A DNA stretch of 64,000 nucleotides from Marisa cornuarietis (GCA_004794655.1 SMMW01000627.1:2107501-2171500), one strand, 5' to 3'. Shown: positions 1-46,248, counted from the stretch's first letter. Translations and numbers: made by a program. The notes: generated by a model not told the origin, from the sequence alone.

Positions 1-155
1 TACTACCCCCCACCCCCACCAGCTGGGACTGAGTTGCGCGCCTGCTGCTCTTTGAATATGCTAGCCCTTTCTCATGCTCCTTCATTATGCTACCCCTTTC
101 TCGTGCGCCTTCAGCTGGCTTCAAGCAAAGTAAGCCTAAAGTAAAATTAAATGTC

Positions 156-194
<39 letters not shown>

Positions 195-1108
195 GGGAAA
201 ATCTTAGAGGGTGATTAACTTCAAAATCTCGACAGGCGATAAGGATAAAAAGCAGAATTCATATGGTAAATTACGATCACATGCCGGGTTAATATAAGAA
301 TATATAGCCAGAACTTTTCGTGAGGCCGTCACCCCCTTCACTTACAAACACCAACTTGTTGTCAAACACTGTTTTCGCTTGTCACTACTGCAGTTTCTTC
401 GCCTGTTGTCAATGTCTCGTTCTTGTCTCTAGCGCTAAGAACACGCTCCTTACAGGGTGAGTATGCGCTACACAAATCAAGCAGTTATTATTATTATTTA
501 TTATTATTAAAGGGTCTTAGATTTAAATTTCGTCTCTGTACGTGAGACCTGTTCACCTGTCGAGGGTTTTTGCCCGATACTCCGGTTTCCTTTCCCCTCC
601 CTCTTTCCTCACAGTGCGAAATACCTCTAGGTGGAATTTCCTACCAAAACAACCAAACATTTTGCGGGCGTTCCGTTCTTGTCACTAATACAATAAGGAT
701 TGCAAGGACATAGATTCAGATCTCAGCTCGAACCCCATCACCCTACACATCTACCCCCGCAATCCAGTTTTTTCCCGTTGGTCACCTTCCTCCTACTCCC
801 CCCACCCCCTCGCCTTATCCTTAGCTCTCTGCACTTTTGAGTTGTTCTAATTTTGATTTTAGTTTCCATGGTTTCAAATGCACATTTATATTTATATATT
901 TATTCGACGTCATTATGCTGGACTGTTTTCCATGCCTAGTTGCCTGGCATTATGCTTTCCGTCTGAAGGTGTTTGAAGGACGGTAACTAAACGTTCTATA
1001 TTGAATGACAAACTCTCAAAACGATGGGCCCATGGCAACAAAAGAAAGACAACCACTGATTTATTACCTCGCCTTTATGCTATAGTGACGTCCCCTTACA
1101 ACTCTGCA
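1..1108. other. Region upstream of CFAP300
   Basis: No coding region is seen. It holds an (AAT)n array at about 156-192, a fragment of dispersed repeat family C at 428-520, a second (TTA)n-like stretch at about 488-510, and pyrimidine-rich sequence. The CFAP300 promoter should lie near its right end, but no TATA box is evident. Confidence 0.6.
428..520 (+). repeat. Fragment of dispersed repeat family C
   Basis: The sequence around tagcgctaagaacacgctc...gagtatgcgcta followed by TTA-rich sequence matches the 3' end of the longer copies at 43861-44195 and, on the other strand, 24905-25225, 59001-59345 and 60316-60573. Confidence 0.6.
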
Positions 1109-32701
<31,593 letters not shown>

Positions 32702-35700
32702 CTAACTAAAGCTACTCCTAAGCAAGTCACAAATGTCTGCAGAAGAAAATTAAGAACGTCAGAGGTTTGTGAGCAGCAGAAAATGTTATCTATTGTGCGT
32801 TGTTTTGTGTACAGTTCTTAGAGCAGTGGGAGGCCAAGATTTCTCATGTCTGTTTCAGTACATCTCACTGCCAGCTCAGTTTGGGTCCTCAGTTCGCCTA
32901 TCAAATGGTAGGTTTCAGCCCTGTGTGACACCACAACATTTTGATTCCTGTAAAAGACAGTAACCTTTTTGCTTTGTCCCTGAACTTTTTTGTCAACACA
33001 AAGCAGGTTAGTTTGGCAATAAAGATTTCTATTTTGCCACACTTGTCACAGTTACCAACTAGTGATGGTCTTTCTCCATGGCACAGGTCTTCATCTTTTG
33101 AGTGGTTTGGGAAAGACAAGCACTTTGACAGGCTTTGTTATGGGGATGGTATCTTGCACCTTGAGCAGTTGTCGTCCCTGGCCACAAGCTTTAACAACCA
33201 ATGTGAACTCCACATGGCAGGATTCTGAAAAATGATGATGAAATTCTATATAATTGCTCTCTATACTTTCCCTTACATTTTATTATTTTAACAGCCTACC
33301 AAGACATTTAACATTTTTGTTTTCACATGACTCTGATGGAGAAATCTCCTTCCAGTCTCAAGCCACATGTAAATGCCATCAATGACCCTGATGTCAGGAA
33401 TACCCATGGATATACTAACATGTTAAGGCTTCAGCCAATAGAAGATCTTATGATTTGAGGCTTAAATCTCAAGAAAGGAGTCAGGAAATTTGGAGAAATA
33501 ATCTCCTGAACCGAGTTCATCCTACACAAGCATGCATCTTAAGGGAACAGTAGTGAAGCTCTATGGGGTCTGTGTGGAAACTTGTTCAGCATAACAAATC
33601 TTCACTCACGTGGTCCTGATTGAAAGGATGTAAAATGAGGCCACCGAAACTATTGTTTTTGTTATAAATGGGAGTCCTAAGTTGCACCCTGAAAACTTAT
33701 GCAGTTCTCATGAAACTTTATTCTAAAGAAGATCAGTTTTAGCTCATGAGAAATTTAGAAGAACAATTTCAGGTCCAGATGGTCAAAAGCACTATAACAA
33801 ATCATAACTATGACTTTACAAATATGTATTTGGTCAAAAACAAACTTCCTTGCATTACCTGACCATAGACCATGTGCTAGCAAGACTTGCATGACTAAAC
33901 GATGTCGAAGCTGTCCCAAGCGCTGCCACGCTGTTGTTTGTGGGGTGACCACTTGCACCAGCTGGTCTGGGTATCGAACCTGAACAGGACAAATAATAAA
34001 TAAAAACTGGTCTGAAATTCACTCTGCCATTATGTGTCTATTTCACCTCTGCTGCATAAGCGACGTTGCTAACAACTTATCAAGATATCCCTATTCAGCT
34101 GACACAGTAGCAGCTTTGAAGTAATGTTTTAACTTTTTCCAAAGATAACAAAATCTTGCAAACAATCTTCTGAAACGTTTAACTCACAAGGACTCCCAGG
34201 CGACTTGTGTCTTCCAAGTTGTTGACTTCTGCTACCAATGTCACGCTCACTGCTAAGCTAGCGGGGAATTTGACTGCATTGTCTGATGAGGGCGGTGGTT
34301 CAAGTATGATGGCCTTTGTTTTCTTCACATTACAAGGAACAGTAAGCGCAGATGGTCGTAGCAGTCGTGCAAAGTTGTGCAAAATGTCATACAACATCTG
34401 CAGTCTGGACCAGTCAACACTGTTATACAGGGACACAACCTGCTTGGTTAAGCTTTCATACTGATCTGGCTCACTGTCCACAGAGCTGTCGACAAAACAT
34501 AAACAAGCCACCAATTGTCTTAAGTCCTCCTGAACATGAAAAATTATTTTGTGTTGACATACCATGTCTCCAAGAGCATTTACCACAGCTTGAAATACTA
34601 TATGTTTTGATTTCATTTTTTTTCTTTTTTAATCCCCTCTTCTCCCCCCAACCCTTATCAAATTCACCTGCTTCTAAATAGATGGCTGTCACCTCAAGAT
34701 CAGTTAAACAGTACTGTGCTCCATAATATGATTTCAAGCTTAATAGTCCATTCTAGTGATCTGCCAAAAGCAGAAATATAAAGCCATTTGCTGATGGCAT
34801 TACATTGTATATTGTAGCATTCAACACTCAAACTCATTGAAATGGTATACTCTCACCTCTTTACCAGACCCAGAAATTGGCGGAATGTGTTGCAAGCACG
34901 GATTTTGTCTCCGAGCGAAGCACAGCTAAGTGTGAGCAAAAGCTGAAGCATCAGTGCTTTGATTTCTGTCTGTCTAATGGCTGCCCTCAGCCCACTGCTC
35001 AGACCCAGGAAGAGCGTTTGCAGTTGGGTTGTCTGCTGCAATATCTAATGCCAAAGAAAACTTGTGCTTAATTAAATCATTTATGTATATGTTCACATAA
35101 TTACACATGCATGTTCATATAAGTATATATAGATATAAAATCTCTTCCCACCGAGACAGCATTGAGCACTTACTTTCTCCACTGGTGCCGCCATATTCTC
35201 TGAATACACCATACATGTACCACGTTGCAGAACACTTTTCATGAGCTGACAACAATGAATGGGGAAAAAAATTAGCGTGACAATCTTAGCTCTAGCAGTT
35301 TAACAGTTTTAACAAAAACATAAATGTCTTTCTCTCCACATTTTTATATCATAAACTTCTGTTTAACTATAACATTAAATGCATGTTTTCTGACCATTGC
35401 AAACTTTTAAACTTGTACAATTTCTTTGAATTTAAGTGGCCACCAGGAAAATGCCAGCGAAAACGAAACCTTTCTTAAGGAACAAAATGCTTTATCGGGG
35501 AAGTTTTCTGATCCACAGTTGAGGGCATTACAAGCCTTTATAATGGTCTTTCAGCTACAAACTGTTGAAATGCCACAACATGAATCATAGCATTGAGTAA
35601 CTGTAGTCTTGACTACTAATTTACTGTATGTAAAATGTTTGACAAATTAGTTTTATCCATAGTCAAGACGCAATGCTGCACAAGTAGCTTAACAAGCATG

Positions 35701-38700
35701 CCCAGGAGAGTCATACCTGAGTGAGCAGAAGTTGCGAGGACAAGAAGAGACAGGTGCACTCTGCAGAGGCTGAAGTCTGCTCATCCAGTGTCTGGACATG
35801 CTGCAGATCCCTGCAATTACAAAAAGGCCACCCTATGGTAGTCAGGCCTGGAATTCAATGCATAAATGCTCAACCAACAACAGTACTCTGACTTAATGTT
35901 GCAGCTTACCTCAAGTAATGGTTTGGGTTAACCCTTTTTATATAAAATTCTGAGCCCAAGTGACACTGGGGGTTTATGTCATGGCGTTTTTAACACCATC
36001 CTCATACCTTACACTGTGCAACTGTGGGTTAATTAATATCAAGGAGTTCTCAACACCATCCTCATACCTTACACTGATGCTTAGCAGCTGCTCGGCCGTG
36101 TCAAGATCCAGAGAGGGCAAACCCGCCAGCCGTCCTGTCAGCTGTTTCAAGAAGTCTCTAGTGTTGCTGGCCAGTTGGGCAGCCTGAGACTTAACAGTCA
36201 TGTCTGTGCCTTCTATGGCCTACAAAATACATTGTATCCCCATTACAGATCTTTAAGTTAGCCTTAAAGCACCTCATGTACATGTGGATGTAAACTGGCT
36301 GTATTGCTGTACAAATGAACAAATCTATGCATATATTTATACAAACAGAAAAAAACTCAATTACTGCAGGGACATGTTTCAATATGAATTTTCATGTTTA
36401 GAACAACTTTCTGGGTCCAGCTGCATGATTTCCTAGTTCAATGTACAATGTTAACTCATTATCTCACCACCAGCACACATTTGTAGCCAGAGTCTGGGGT
36501 GGCAACATCAGAAGGAAATATGATACACAACATATTAAACAATCAGTAGTATTAGTACATGGACTAAGTCTAATAACTGCTTTTTTATAAGTTAAACTGT
36601 AGACTTTTAAAAAAAAATCAGCATACTACTGATCTTAATTGTATAGGTAAAAAAATCGGTAATCAATGTCGGCCTTCAACAGGTGGTTCAGTGGCGCATT
36701 GGTTAGCGCCTGTCACCAATACAGTGAAGGTTGGCTGTCTTGGGTTCAGCTCTCGTCTCGGGCACGCTGTTCTTTCTCTGCATGTGGCATCTGTTTACAG
36801 GGCTGGCTGCCTTGCCATGATATAGCCTTAGTTGCTGGTTCGGCGATTCCTCCCCCATCCCCCAACCCCCGCTGGCCTTCAACAACTGTAGTCTTGTACT
36901 CAAGTCTGCTTTTATATGGGGATATATATTGCTAGGTGTTGTCATTTCAGAATGATGCTGACCTGCCTCCAGTTTCCGTCAGAATTTTACATCACACAGT
37001 ACCAACTTGTGACACTTTCATCGCAAACAAGATTAAGTCCTAAATGGCTGTTAAAACTTCCTTCGCCTTTAGACCTCTAAAACACTTACCTGTATGGGTG
37101 GCACAAGCTCTGGCATGCTGGAGCGAAGGTATGTGTAGTGGCGTCTGGTGTGCTCTGGAAACAGGGCCACCATCGTGGGACAAATAGCAGCAGCACTGAA
37201 AACGGCTAGAAGTACAGTCACATCTTGGATAGATGTCAAGGATATAGATGCTTGGTAAGAAGAACAAGTTAACCAAGAGAATGTTTAACTTTGTGTTGTT
37301 TAGTTCAGCAGCACAAACCACACAGCTTTTAGTTCTAGACTGTATGAACTCATGCACGCTTGCACACCATACAATGGAGGCACTTCGTGACCTGACTCTT
37401 GCTTCACTGCACAATCATGCCTGATGATGAAAACTTTTCAAGAGTGCATGTTGGAAGAGTGTCCAACAAAGAACAAAATGGTTGTGAAAAAAATACAGGT
37501 AAAAAGTACATTATGGTTGCCAAGGATACAGGCAGGGTCATCCATATCAGGTTCAGGAGAATCAAAATAAGGATGCAGACACAAAAGTTCTTCAGATACC
37601 ATCATTGTGAGCTGTGGGTGTCGCTGTCCAAGCTTCTGGCTGCACCTGAAAGTAAAAAGTTAACTACCAATAAATGTCATGTTGCTATAGCTCTATCTTA
37701 TTCAGACTTTCAGCATAAAATAAAAGGCTTTTGTTTTTAACCTAGTGGTGTAGACTAGTTTTGAGCAGAAAGTTGCCGGTTTAAGGCCTACTCATAAGTA
37801 GAAAATTTATGCTGCCCACCCAGCAGAAATGGGTAACTTATTAACCTATTAAGCCTCAACCTTTTACTTTCAACCAACATAAAATGTCTAAATGGTAGTG
37901 GCTGCCAACAAACTGTTACAGTCTTCTTTTCCGCTACATCACCTAGAATGATTGAGATAATGTGTGTGTGTGTGTGAGTGTAAAGGTATGGAATACCTCC
38001 AAACTGAAGTGCGGTCTTCAGGATATCGCCTCAGATTATCAAGCAGTGCCATGATTGTGCTGCTTACACTCTCTCTTGTTGCAACACGAATCTCTCCCAA
38101 CAACCCTCGTAAGGCTTCTCGTGTGGTGAATGAAAAATCCTGACAAAGATTTGAAGATGCAGCATATCAGCTTCAGTGCTGCACCTGTCTTCTCCATTCT
38201 GACAATACACACACACACACCCGCGTGCGTGCACACACACACATACACAGATTACAAAGGAAAGCAGTTACCTGTAAAACTCCAAGAATAATTTCCAGCT
38301 GATCATCTCGGAGAATGAGATGGCGTGTTAATTTCCGCAAACTGTTTATGGCATTTAGGCGAACACTTTCAATTTCATCATTCACCATGTCGATGATAGA
38401 GTCCTGAGACAATACTGCAAATTTGGGTGACTGGTAGGCCAACTCACACAGTGAATCCAAAGCAGCATTACGCACCTCTGAAAGTAGGAGTAGAATGGTG
38501 CCAGAATACTGTAAACAATATTTTACGGATGTTCTCACTTTATTCACTAGTTACCATCTAATGCTGAAAATACTGAGGTCAGGTTTTATTGTACACTAAT
38601 CTTTCCTGAACGGCTTTATAAACAAATACTTCAATTGTTTAATTTCCATTTACAAAGAAAAAGTCTCATAATTTTAGAAACACCATTCCAGTTGAAAATT

Positions 38701-41700
38701 CCCAGTTGCTATGCCACACAATGTCAGAAAATGTCATAAGCTACTGCTAATACCAACTCTGTGAGCCCTTTAAAACAAACTCTCAACCAATACTTTTTTT
38801 TTATATAACTCCAGCATTCACAAATATTTACCACTACATTCTTTTAAAGAAAAATCCTTGTGTCCTTTCACTTTTCAGAGCATCTCTCAATATGCTTTTC
38901 ACTCCTAGCCTGCCATGTAATACTAACAGGCCCTGCATGCTTCTTCTTTTACAAGATTAAAAAAGGCCATTCGCATAAACACATCCATATTTCCCATTCT
39001 AATGACATATGCACACAACTTTTTAAAGAAAAAGACCACCAAAGCATACAATTACCCAAATATTCATCTTCTAGGCCATGCACAAAAGCCCCACAAGCAC
39101 CGATATTCATGAGGCTAACGCTGTCTGCATCAAGCGCTTCTCGAGGCTTGTCATCCGCCCACCTGGCGCCTGTCGCCCACTCGCCTGACTGGAAATTCTC
39201 TTTGGCTCGATCATGTGCACTCACTTTCCGCTGAATAAAAAAAAAAAAAAAAATTGATGCTCATAAAGCAATAATGAAGACAGAAACATCATGGTGGTTT
39301 AAACAAGTTATCTTCTGAGCATGTCCATGAATAAAACTGGAACTAACAACCCACAGAGATTAGTACTTCCTATGTCTTGCTTTTCTGGAAAAAAAATTGC
39401 ATAAATCATGACATAACAATTAAGCCCCTTTAACTTCTAAAATTATCTCAAAATGGTTTCAAATACAGGAGTGACTTGTGTGAGTGTGAAGAAACTGAAA
39501 ACAAACTGCAGGAATATACTCGTTCAGGAATGTACTCACTCTCATATTGGACATTAATTTCTTGTCCAAAGTCTGTTCCAGGAATGCAGAACTGACTTGG
39601 TGAAGAGAGCCCTAGGTTTGAGAAAACCAAAACAACTGACAAAACTGTACGAGAGTAGGTCCTTACAGTGGAAAAAATAAAAATTTAGGTACATTTTATC
39701 CGTCTTTCATTCCTACCCATACAATCTCCTGAAAGCATGAATATAATTCTGTAGTGATGAATATTTTAAATATAAAGCACACACAAACTTACACTGAAAA
39801 AAGTCACCATTAATTAGATCCTACGTGCATTTTAAAATTTGTACGACAGATAGGGCCTGATGTAATGTTAAACAAAGTTTACAGATGATAAGATAGTGGG
39901 CATCATTTAATTATGTTTAAAAATAGTCATGGTAAAGGATTCTAGTGGGACATACACTTGAGCGACTTCTATGGGATAATGTATGAGGAATGGTGCTTGC
40001 ACACTAGTCACTATCATTTTTTTTTATTTCTCTCTTACCAGCAGAGATGCTGATTCCATTCTGACTTTCATGGAAATATCTTGGACCATGTTGCAGATTT
40101 TTGAAAAGCCATCATCAACTAATCTCAACTCTTGGCCACCTTCTTCAGTACTGACCAGGCTGAGAACGAAATAACCACAGCATAAAAAATTATCTTGTAT
40201 TTTAAAGCACTCTCTATCCCACTGTCCGTCAAATAGCTTTTTTTCCCAAATCGTGCTGTAGAACATAGCCTTAATGTAGACAATTGTTTATAAATTAAAT
40301 TTATGCTTTAGGCAAGAGATACAAATTAAGTTTACACCTTAGGAAAGTTTTACATAGCAAATTCACACGTTAGTCTCTACTGTAAGCTATATTTAACACT
40401 TAGTTTGCCCAAAATCTGGCAGCACTACAAATAAAAAAATTTGTCACTTGCTGGTAGTTCCTTAACCCATACCTTTGTGATTCAAAGTAAACAACTACAC
40501 AAATTGTAAAAGGACTATCTTCATTGTATCTTTCCTCCCACAAGTGAGTCTATTTAAGCTAGTAGTTAATGCATGTTTTATTTATTTTTTTCTGTATGTT
40601 CATACAAAATCAGAACCATAATGCTGAAGCATATCTAGAGTACTGCACAATAGTTTATTGAGAACAAAACTTTAAATTGTAATACATTTTTTGATGTCTT
40701 GAAGATATTATTGATCAATCAAGGGAGACAACAGTGCAAAGTATACAGCAGAAGAGTCATATTTCTGAATATTACCAGATACCGACTTTAATTTCTGAAG
40801 AAATAATTTTAAAAAAAGCAAAACACTGTTTGAGAGGCTCAACAGCCAGGTGGCTAGTCCACTTGACAGCAGATAGTCACTGTTTCAAGGCATGTGGCTA
40901 GAAAACTACACCCTACTTGATTTATCAGAGAAAGGCAGTAGAAAGAGATAGGCTCTGCCTTCAACATTCTATGTCGTAGACATGGCAAACCGTTTACGTT
41001 AACCAAGCTATGGGACTTTTTTTCCCCGTTTACTAAAACATTCTAGCTAAAATAAATATTTAAACAAGAGACTAAACAGCTGAGCCATCTCTTACTTTTC
41101 TGGATACAGCCTGCTAAGCACCCACACCAACTTGACAGCAGCACGTCTTACATCCTCACAATCATCTTGTAACCCTGAGCATGCCTGACTATAAATGCTC
41201 TGATCCAGGGACTGCCCTCGTTCGTAGAGACACAGCTGCAGCAAAACATACTGTTTAAGTCACAAAAGAGACATTAAATTATACATAATGGCCATTAAAG
41301 TGCACAAGTATTTTCCATGCTTACCTTGTCTACATGCATAGATGATGGTCAAGTGTCAGTTGTTTGTTTTTAAGACAGGAGACAATGACACAGGTTAGAG
41401 ACTTTTTTTTTAAAGCAAAACATCTTAGTATCCTGCCATTTCTTCTCATTAACAAAATAACAGCAGTCTGAAGCATCACTTTCAGTTGACCTGCCTGCTG
41501 GGAGTTAGGTGAATGTATGATTTGTTTGTGTAAGAAGTGGGTATCATGGCTCATTTTCACTGTGTGAACATCAAAAAATATACATGGCACTGACTGTGCA
41601 GATTCACAAAAACCCATCCATTCATCATTTCATACATGCACAAATATACTAACAAACTGAATTTATGCACTTTTGCCTAACAAATAAATTTATCATATCT

Positions 41701-43374
41701 TCATCCAATTCTTGATCTGATTCTTCCACTGACAGCAGGCATTAAAAAAAATATCTCCTAAAGCAACTCTCTTTCACCTTCTGTTATGCAAAATGACAGT
41801 TGTTCAGACATACCATTCCACGAAATGCACTTGTCCTGACACGAGGTTCATCGTCTGATGTGTGCTGTCCCAGCAAACTTAAAATTCCTTCAGACGTGGC
41901 TCCATCCCTGAGTTTCTCATCACAAGATCCTAATTCACCAATCAGCTCCAAGCACCGTGCTCGAACTAGGTGGCTGTGACTCTTTAGAAGCTTTTGTGTC
42001 CAGAGTCAGACAGAAACGTCAGGAATTTAAAAATGGTTATTTCCCTTTCTATCTTGTGTTTTCATCTTAATCTCAGCATTACTCCACACCTGCACATCGT
42101 AATCCCCTCTCTAACCTCAGATTTTTCATTCTTTAAAATGAAGTTTATTGCTTCCTAGATTTTCAAAGATTTACTTTGTTTTATAACAATATAGTTTCAA
42201 AATCTGACTTTTTTCTATGTGTGTTTTGTCATTTAAAGTATCTAGATGAGCTGCTGTTGTATTGTTTTCAAAAACTCCTTTCCAGCTTTGTAATCAACAG
42301 CAATATTATGAAGAGGTAAACCAATATTTAACCTAAAGCCATTAGAAATATCACATTTTTCAAGACAATAAAACTTTGAGATTAAGCCTACCGGGCAAGC
42401 GGCAGCAACCAGCTGAGCATGGAAGGCGGGACTATTGGCAAGACAACAGCCAATGGTCTTCAGCACACTTAACAAAAGGCTGAGTACTCTATGAGATTCT
42501 ATTAAAGTAAAAAAAACAATTAATAGCACTTGTACGTAGCTCATTTTATACACATTAATATCAATTTTCTAAGACATTTAAACTACCTATGCTTTGCTTA
42601 AAGTAACATTTACAGACACCAAACAAAAGAGTTCCTTGGATTTAGGTAGTAAAACCAGTAATGTGAGGACATTCTCCATTCAAAACTCAGAACTGCAAAA
42701 ATTTGAGAAAAAAGATAAATTACTTCATATAAAAATAAATTTCAAAGCCATATTTACTTTCTGACTTGAGTTTAGGGAGCAATTGGTCGGAAACAACCTG
42801 TGGGTTGAAGCCAGGGGTCATGACCATGCGGTTCAAGACAGCCAATATTTTGCTCCGTACAACTGTGTCCCTGTTTCCATTATAATGCTCCATTATTTCA
42901 GGAAATACCCTTTCAGCACCTGCCTGGTCCAGTGGAAATTTCTGCTCTAGACTGACAAGCATCTGGAGACTTTCCTGAGATGTGCTGGCACTTGAAAAGT
43001 TAATATATAGTTCCTCCTGAGATGGCTTCTGGATAAGGCGAAGCCTTTTGATTGGCTTGGGTTCTTCCTAAAAAAGAAAAAGATACTTTTATTTATTGTT
43101 CACATTTGATCTAAATGTGTGGTTTTTTAAATTATATTTTCTGTATATTTTAAGGTAACTCAAGTATTCACAACAAAGTAGGATACCATAACTCTACAAA
43201 AGGTCTAAGTTCCAGCATGGCTGTGCATAGGTCTCTATTTTTTTAACTTTCTTTCATAAAATGTTCAAATTGTATTTTATTCTTTGACAAAATAACATGG
43301 ATTCATGGGTCTTGTTGAATATCGTGTACATCTGTTTAACAGTGAACCATTTTTATCACAGCTTCTATATGTTC

Positions 43375-43436
<62 letters not shown>

Positions 43437-44431
43437 ATGTTCTTTAGGTGGAAATGCATCCATGCAAATACTTGTATGTGAATCTATACAGTAACATTTA
43501 ACTAGATACATATGAAAACTAATATCAAGCATTTCAACCCCCATATTTTCCATGTATCATGGGACCAATTTTTGTCCTAACCTGCAATAACGGACATATT
43601 GTTATAATATCGCTCCTGTTGCAGCATGCTTGAACAAAAACCAAAACTTCTAAGTACGCCATTTCTGCCAAGTTCTTATACTTCAAATTAAAAAGGGGAC
43701 GTTTAGCTCTAAATTCATTTGAATGCTTAATAGTTGTAATAGACTATTCTTGTCGCTAAGCTCAAAATGTCTGCTCTTTCTCCTCGTTAATCTGTTTGCA
43801 TGGTTTATGGTGGAAATTGCAGACGAATAGGTATAGGCCTACTGTGTTCAACGGTGGATACAATTCTTCAAATCTGCACTGAAAACACACTTCTTCCTTA
43901 AGCATTACTCCTAACACAGTCCACACAATGCTAGTCCTTCTTACCCTCCCCCTTCCGCTATTGCTACCTTTCTACCCATCTTTCTATGCCGAATCGCGAT
44001 ATTTTCTATGTTCCTGTTACTTGGTGCCTTTTCGTGTTTTCCATCTTTGTTTTCTGTTTGTCGTCAGTACTGTCGTTTATTCTTACGTCCCTCGTGTTCT
44101 ATCCCTTTAGTCCATGTCTCTTCTTTGTTTTAAGATCTAAGAGTATGCTCTCTATGAGTGTGAATATGCGCTATAAAAATCTTCATTTATTATTATACAT
44201 ATTTCTGGGTGTTACTGTTTTGCATGCTGCTACTTCTGGTGCAATCTCACACTACTATAGAAGTTGGTCGATCAAACAAAATAGGTGCACCAAGTTAAAA
44301 TGTTCATTCTCCATCAGTGTTGAATAAAAAGAAATTAATTTTTTTCGACAACTATCTTTATGTTGTCGGATTAATACCTGAAGAACATGGCTAAACTCTG
44401 CAAGAGCTCTTTTCTTCAATTTGGCGGCCAT
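32702..44431 (-). CDS. INTS4: INTS4, Integrator complex subunit 4, 19 coding exons
   Basis: Exons, 5' to 3' on the minus strand: 44431-44378, 43067-42758, 42498-42392, 41990-41814, 41235-41096, 40159-40039, 39611-39540, 39230-39056, 38477-38272, 38139-37997, 37645-37530, 37223-37090, 36219-36068, 35810-35717, 35245-35174, 35044-34857, 34485-34188, 33979-33859, 32736-32702. They total 2715 nt (904 residues) with consistent phases. The human protein is about 963. It starts MAAKLKKR, like human MAAHLKKR. Other matching blocks are LRLVDDGFSKICNMVQD, FLEQTLDKKLMS, GACGAFVHGLEDE, LREDQL-like LRDDQLEI, PEPDMDDPAY, VRDLQ and the C-terminal VRYPD and LRHRLVMQV. HEAT-type helical repeats fill about residues 50-585, and a beta-rich C-terminal domain starts near 760. 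INTS4 scaffolds INTS9 and INTS11 in the RNA endonuclease module of Integrator in the nucleus (established). The extreme C-terminus is uncertain: an in-frame TAG at 32704-32702 follows WSDIC plus eight residues, about 49 residues earlier than in human. Confidence 0.92.
33018..33023 (+). terminator. Probable CFAP300 poly(A) signal
   Basis: First AATAAA on the + strand after the CFAP300 stop codon, about 450 nt downstream. Its use is inferred. If used, the 3' UTR crosses the terminal INTS4 exon (32702-32736) on the other strand. Confidence 0.5.
35992..36076. repeat. 60-bp tandem duplication of an INTS4 splice donor
   Basis: A 25-bp block (caccatcctcataccttaca at its core) occurs at 35992-36016 and 36052-36076. 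The second copy holds the end of INTS4 exon 13 (GTAAG|GTATGA, donor at 36067). The first repeats that donor 60 nt deeper in the intron. Confidence 0.85.
36683..36850 (+). mobile_element. tRNA-derived SINE, family A, copy 5 (best preserved)
   Basis: Head gtggcgcattggttagcgcc (A box), B box tgggttcagctctcg, body ctgcatgtggcatctgttta, end ttgctggttcggcg. It sits in INTS4 intron 12, in the orientation opposite to INTS4. Confidence 0.8.
43376..43435. repeat. (GT)n microsatellite in INTS4 intron 1
   Basis: Nearly 60 bp of alternating GT. Confidence 0.95.
43861..44195 (+). repeat. Dispersed repeat family C, copy 3
   Basis: In this orientation it ends tgcgctataaaaatcttcat and then TTATT. The body contains gcattactcctaacacagtc and ccttcttaccctccc. 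It matches the minus-strand copies at 59001 and 60316 and lies in INTS4 intron 1. Confidence 0.75.
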
Positions 44432-46248
44432 GTTGAAATGTTTTCCTTCTCTCTCCACACAGAAGATCGGAGGTTTAAAGGGAGATGACTCTGTGGCCAA
44501 AGCGTGGATGCGGTTAGTTTTTACACGTAGGAAACACCTTTCGTTGGTGTCATAAACTTATATCCTACAGTTGGAGGATAAACTGTTTATTTGTATATGT
44601 ATATTTTTATACTGCGAAGAACGACGATTATAAATTATTGGTGTTTTGTCACTTTTTCTATGCAGAATGAATTTACATGGATCGTCACTTCAACGCTGCA
44701 ATAAATTTTCAGAATGTGCTGTCAGGGGAACTTCCGTTTAACAAGACTTGCTGAAAATTAAGTTTGCGCTCGGCAAGGTTTAAACAAGCGGTAGAAACAT
44801 CCCACCTTCTGTTCAAACTGTTAAGCCGAGTGTTCCTCGATTTCTTTTCCTTGGCAATTATCCAGTAAATTAGCGTCACCAACCTCCTTCTTAAGCACTG
44901 AACATACACAGCAGTCCATTGACTTAAGCCTCCTCAACAGTTTGAGAGGGTTACACAAGCGCAAATTATGCGAGATGGTTTCCTTTGAATTTACAGTAAT
45001 TTACGATATATTGTGTATGTTATGTATACAGGTTTAGTAGTGTATTTGTTTGTGTATATATTTCATCACGGGTAACTTTTGATGGTCTTCTTGCGGGTTA
45101 TATCATGCATGCCTTTCGCAGTGTTTGTATACCTGTTAGCGCACGCGTGTGTGTGTGTGTGTGTGTGTGTTGCGGATTGAAATGCTTCGACAAGATCTGT
45201 GGGGAAGAAAAACGAACACGCAGGCTTTTTCCCTTTTCTTCTCAATATCCTTTTCACATAAAAATTTGATGCTGGTCTCAGCCTTTTTTCTTCCTTCTTC
45301 CTTCCTTCCTTCATTTATTTATTTATTTATTGCCTTCTTGTTTTATCTGTTATTAGTTTAAGCAGTTCGTGTTTGTTCCATTGTCACGTGATCATTTATA
45401 CATAAAGGAAAGTCACACAGTCAAACAGATCAGAGATCTTTTAACTAGTCAGCTTTGTTGCTCAGATACAATGAAAACCGAATTGCAGTTTAGTTGCGGA
45501 CATTTGTACAACTATTCATACTTCTTCTCGTTTGGGGGTATATATCCCATTTCTTAGTTTAATGTAAACATCTTTTTTGACTTTTTATATTCTTTCTCTT
45601 GTTATTTTTTCATTTCGATTGTATACATCGGACTAAGTACTTTTTGACAGTATAATTATAATTATACACGTAAGGACCGTACACCTGTGAGGTGAGGGGA
45701 GGGACAAGGGGGGGGGGGACGTCTTCCTGAGCGCGGAGGGCACACAAGACACGAGCCAAGGATGTCTGGCTCGTGAGAAGGCGCGGAGGGAGTGCAGCTA
45801 CAAAGAAGGAGAAAACGAATTTCCAAACTACAGACTACGTGTTACATCGCGCGCCTCGTTAAAGCGCCCGAGGGATACAAAAAACTAGGATGTGGTAGAC
45901 GGAAGCGAAATTTGCACCTACAAGGTGTATTTATTCTTCATCACCTTGCCCTAGCACTTGTTAAAAAAATGAAAAATAGAAATGGAAAAAAAAGAAGAAT
46001 TAGGGAAAAAATCCTACTGAGTTCATTAAAAAGAACGTATGTTTAGCATTAAATGCCCCAACCGCCTGCTTGTTGAGAGAACACAGAAGACGTGAATCGT
46101 CACATAAATATTTTTTTTTGTCGTTATTTATGAGATGATGTATGTTCGTGCACGCACGCGTGCCTTTATGTACTTTGAACTACATATGTACGTGTGAGAG
46201 ATGCGCGTGTGTGTTGAGTGTTGATTATGGGTATGTATGTTTGCGCGT

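Noticed and set aside
32941..33228. A + strand 95-codon frame just past CFAP300
   Set aside because: No family resemblance. It lies where the CFAP300 3' UTR and the INTS4 intron are expected, and the CFAP300 frame already closes at its usual conserved end.
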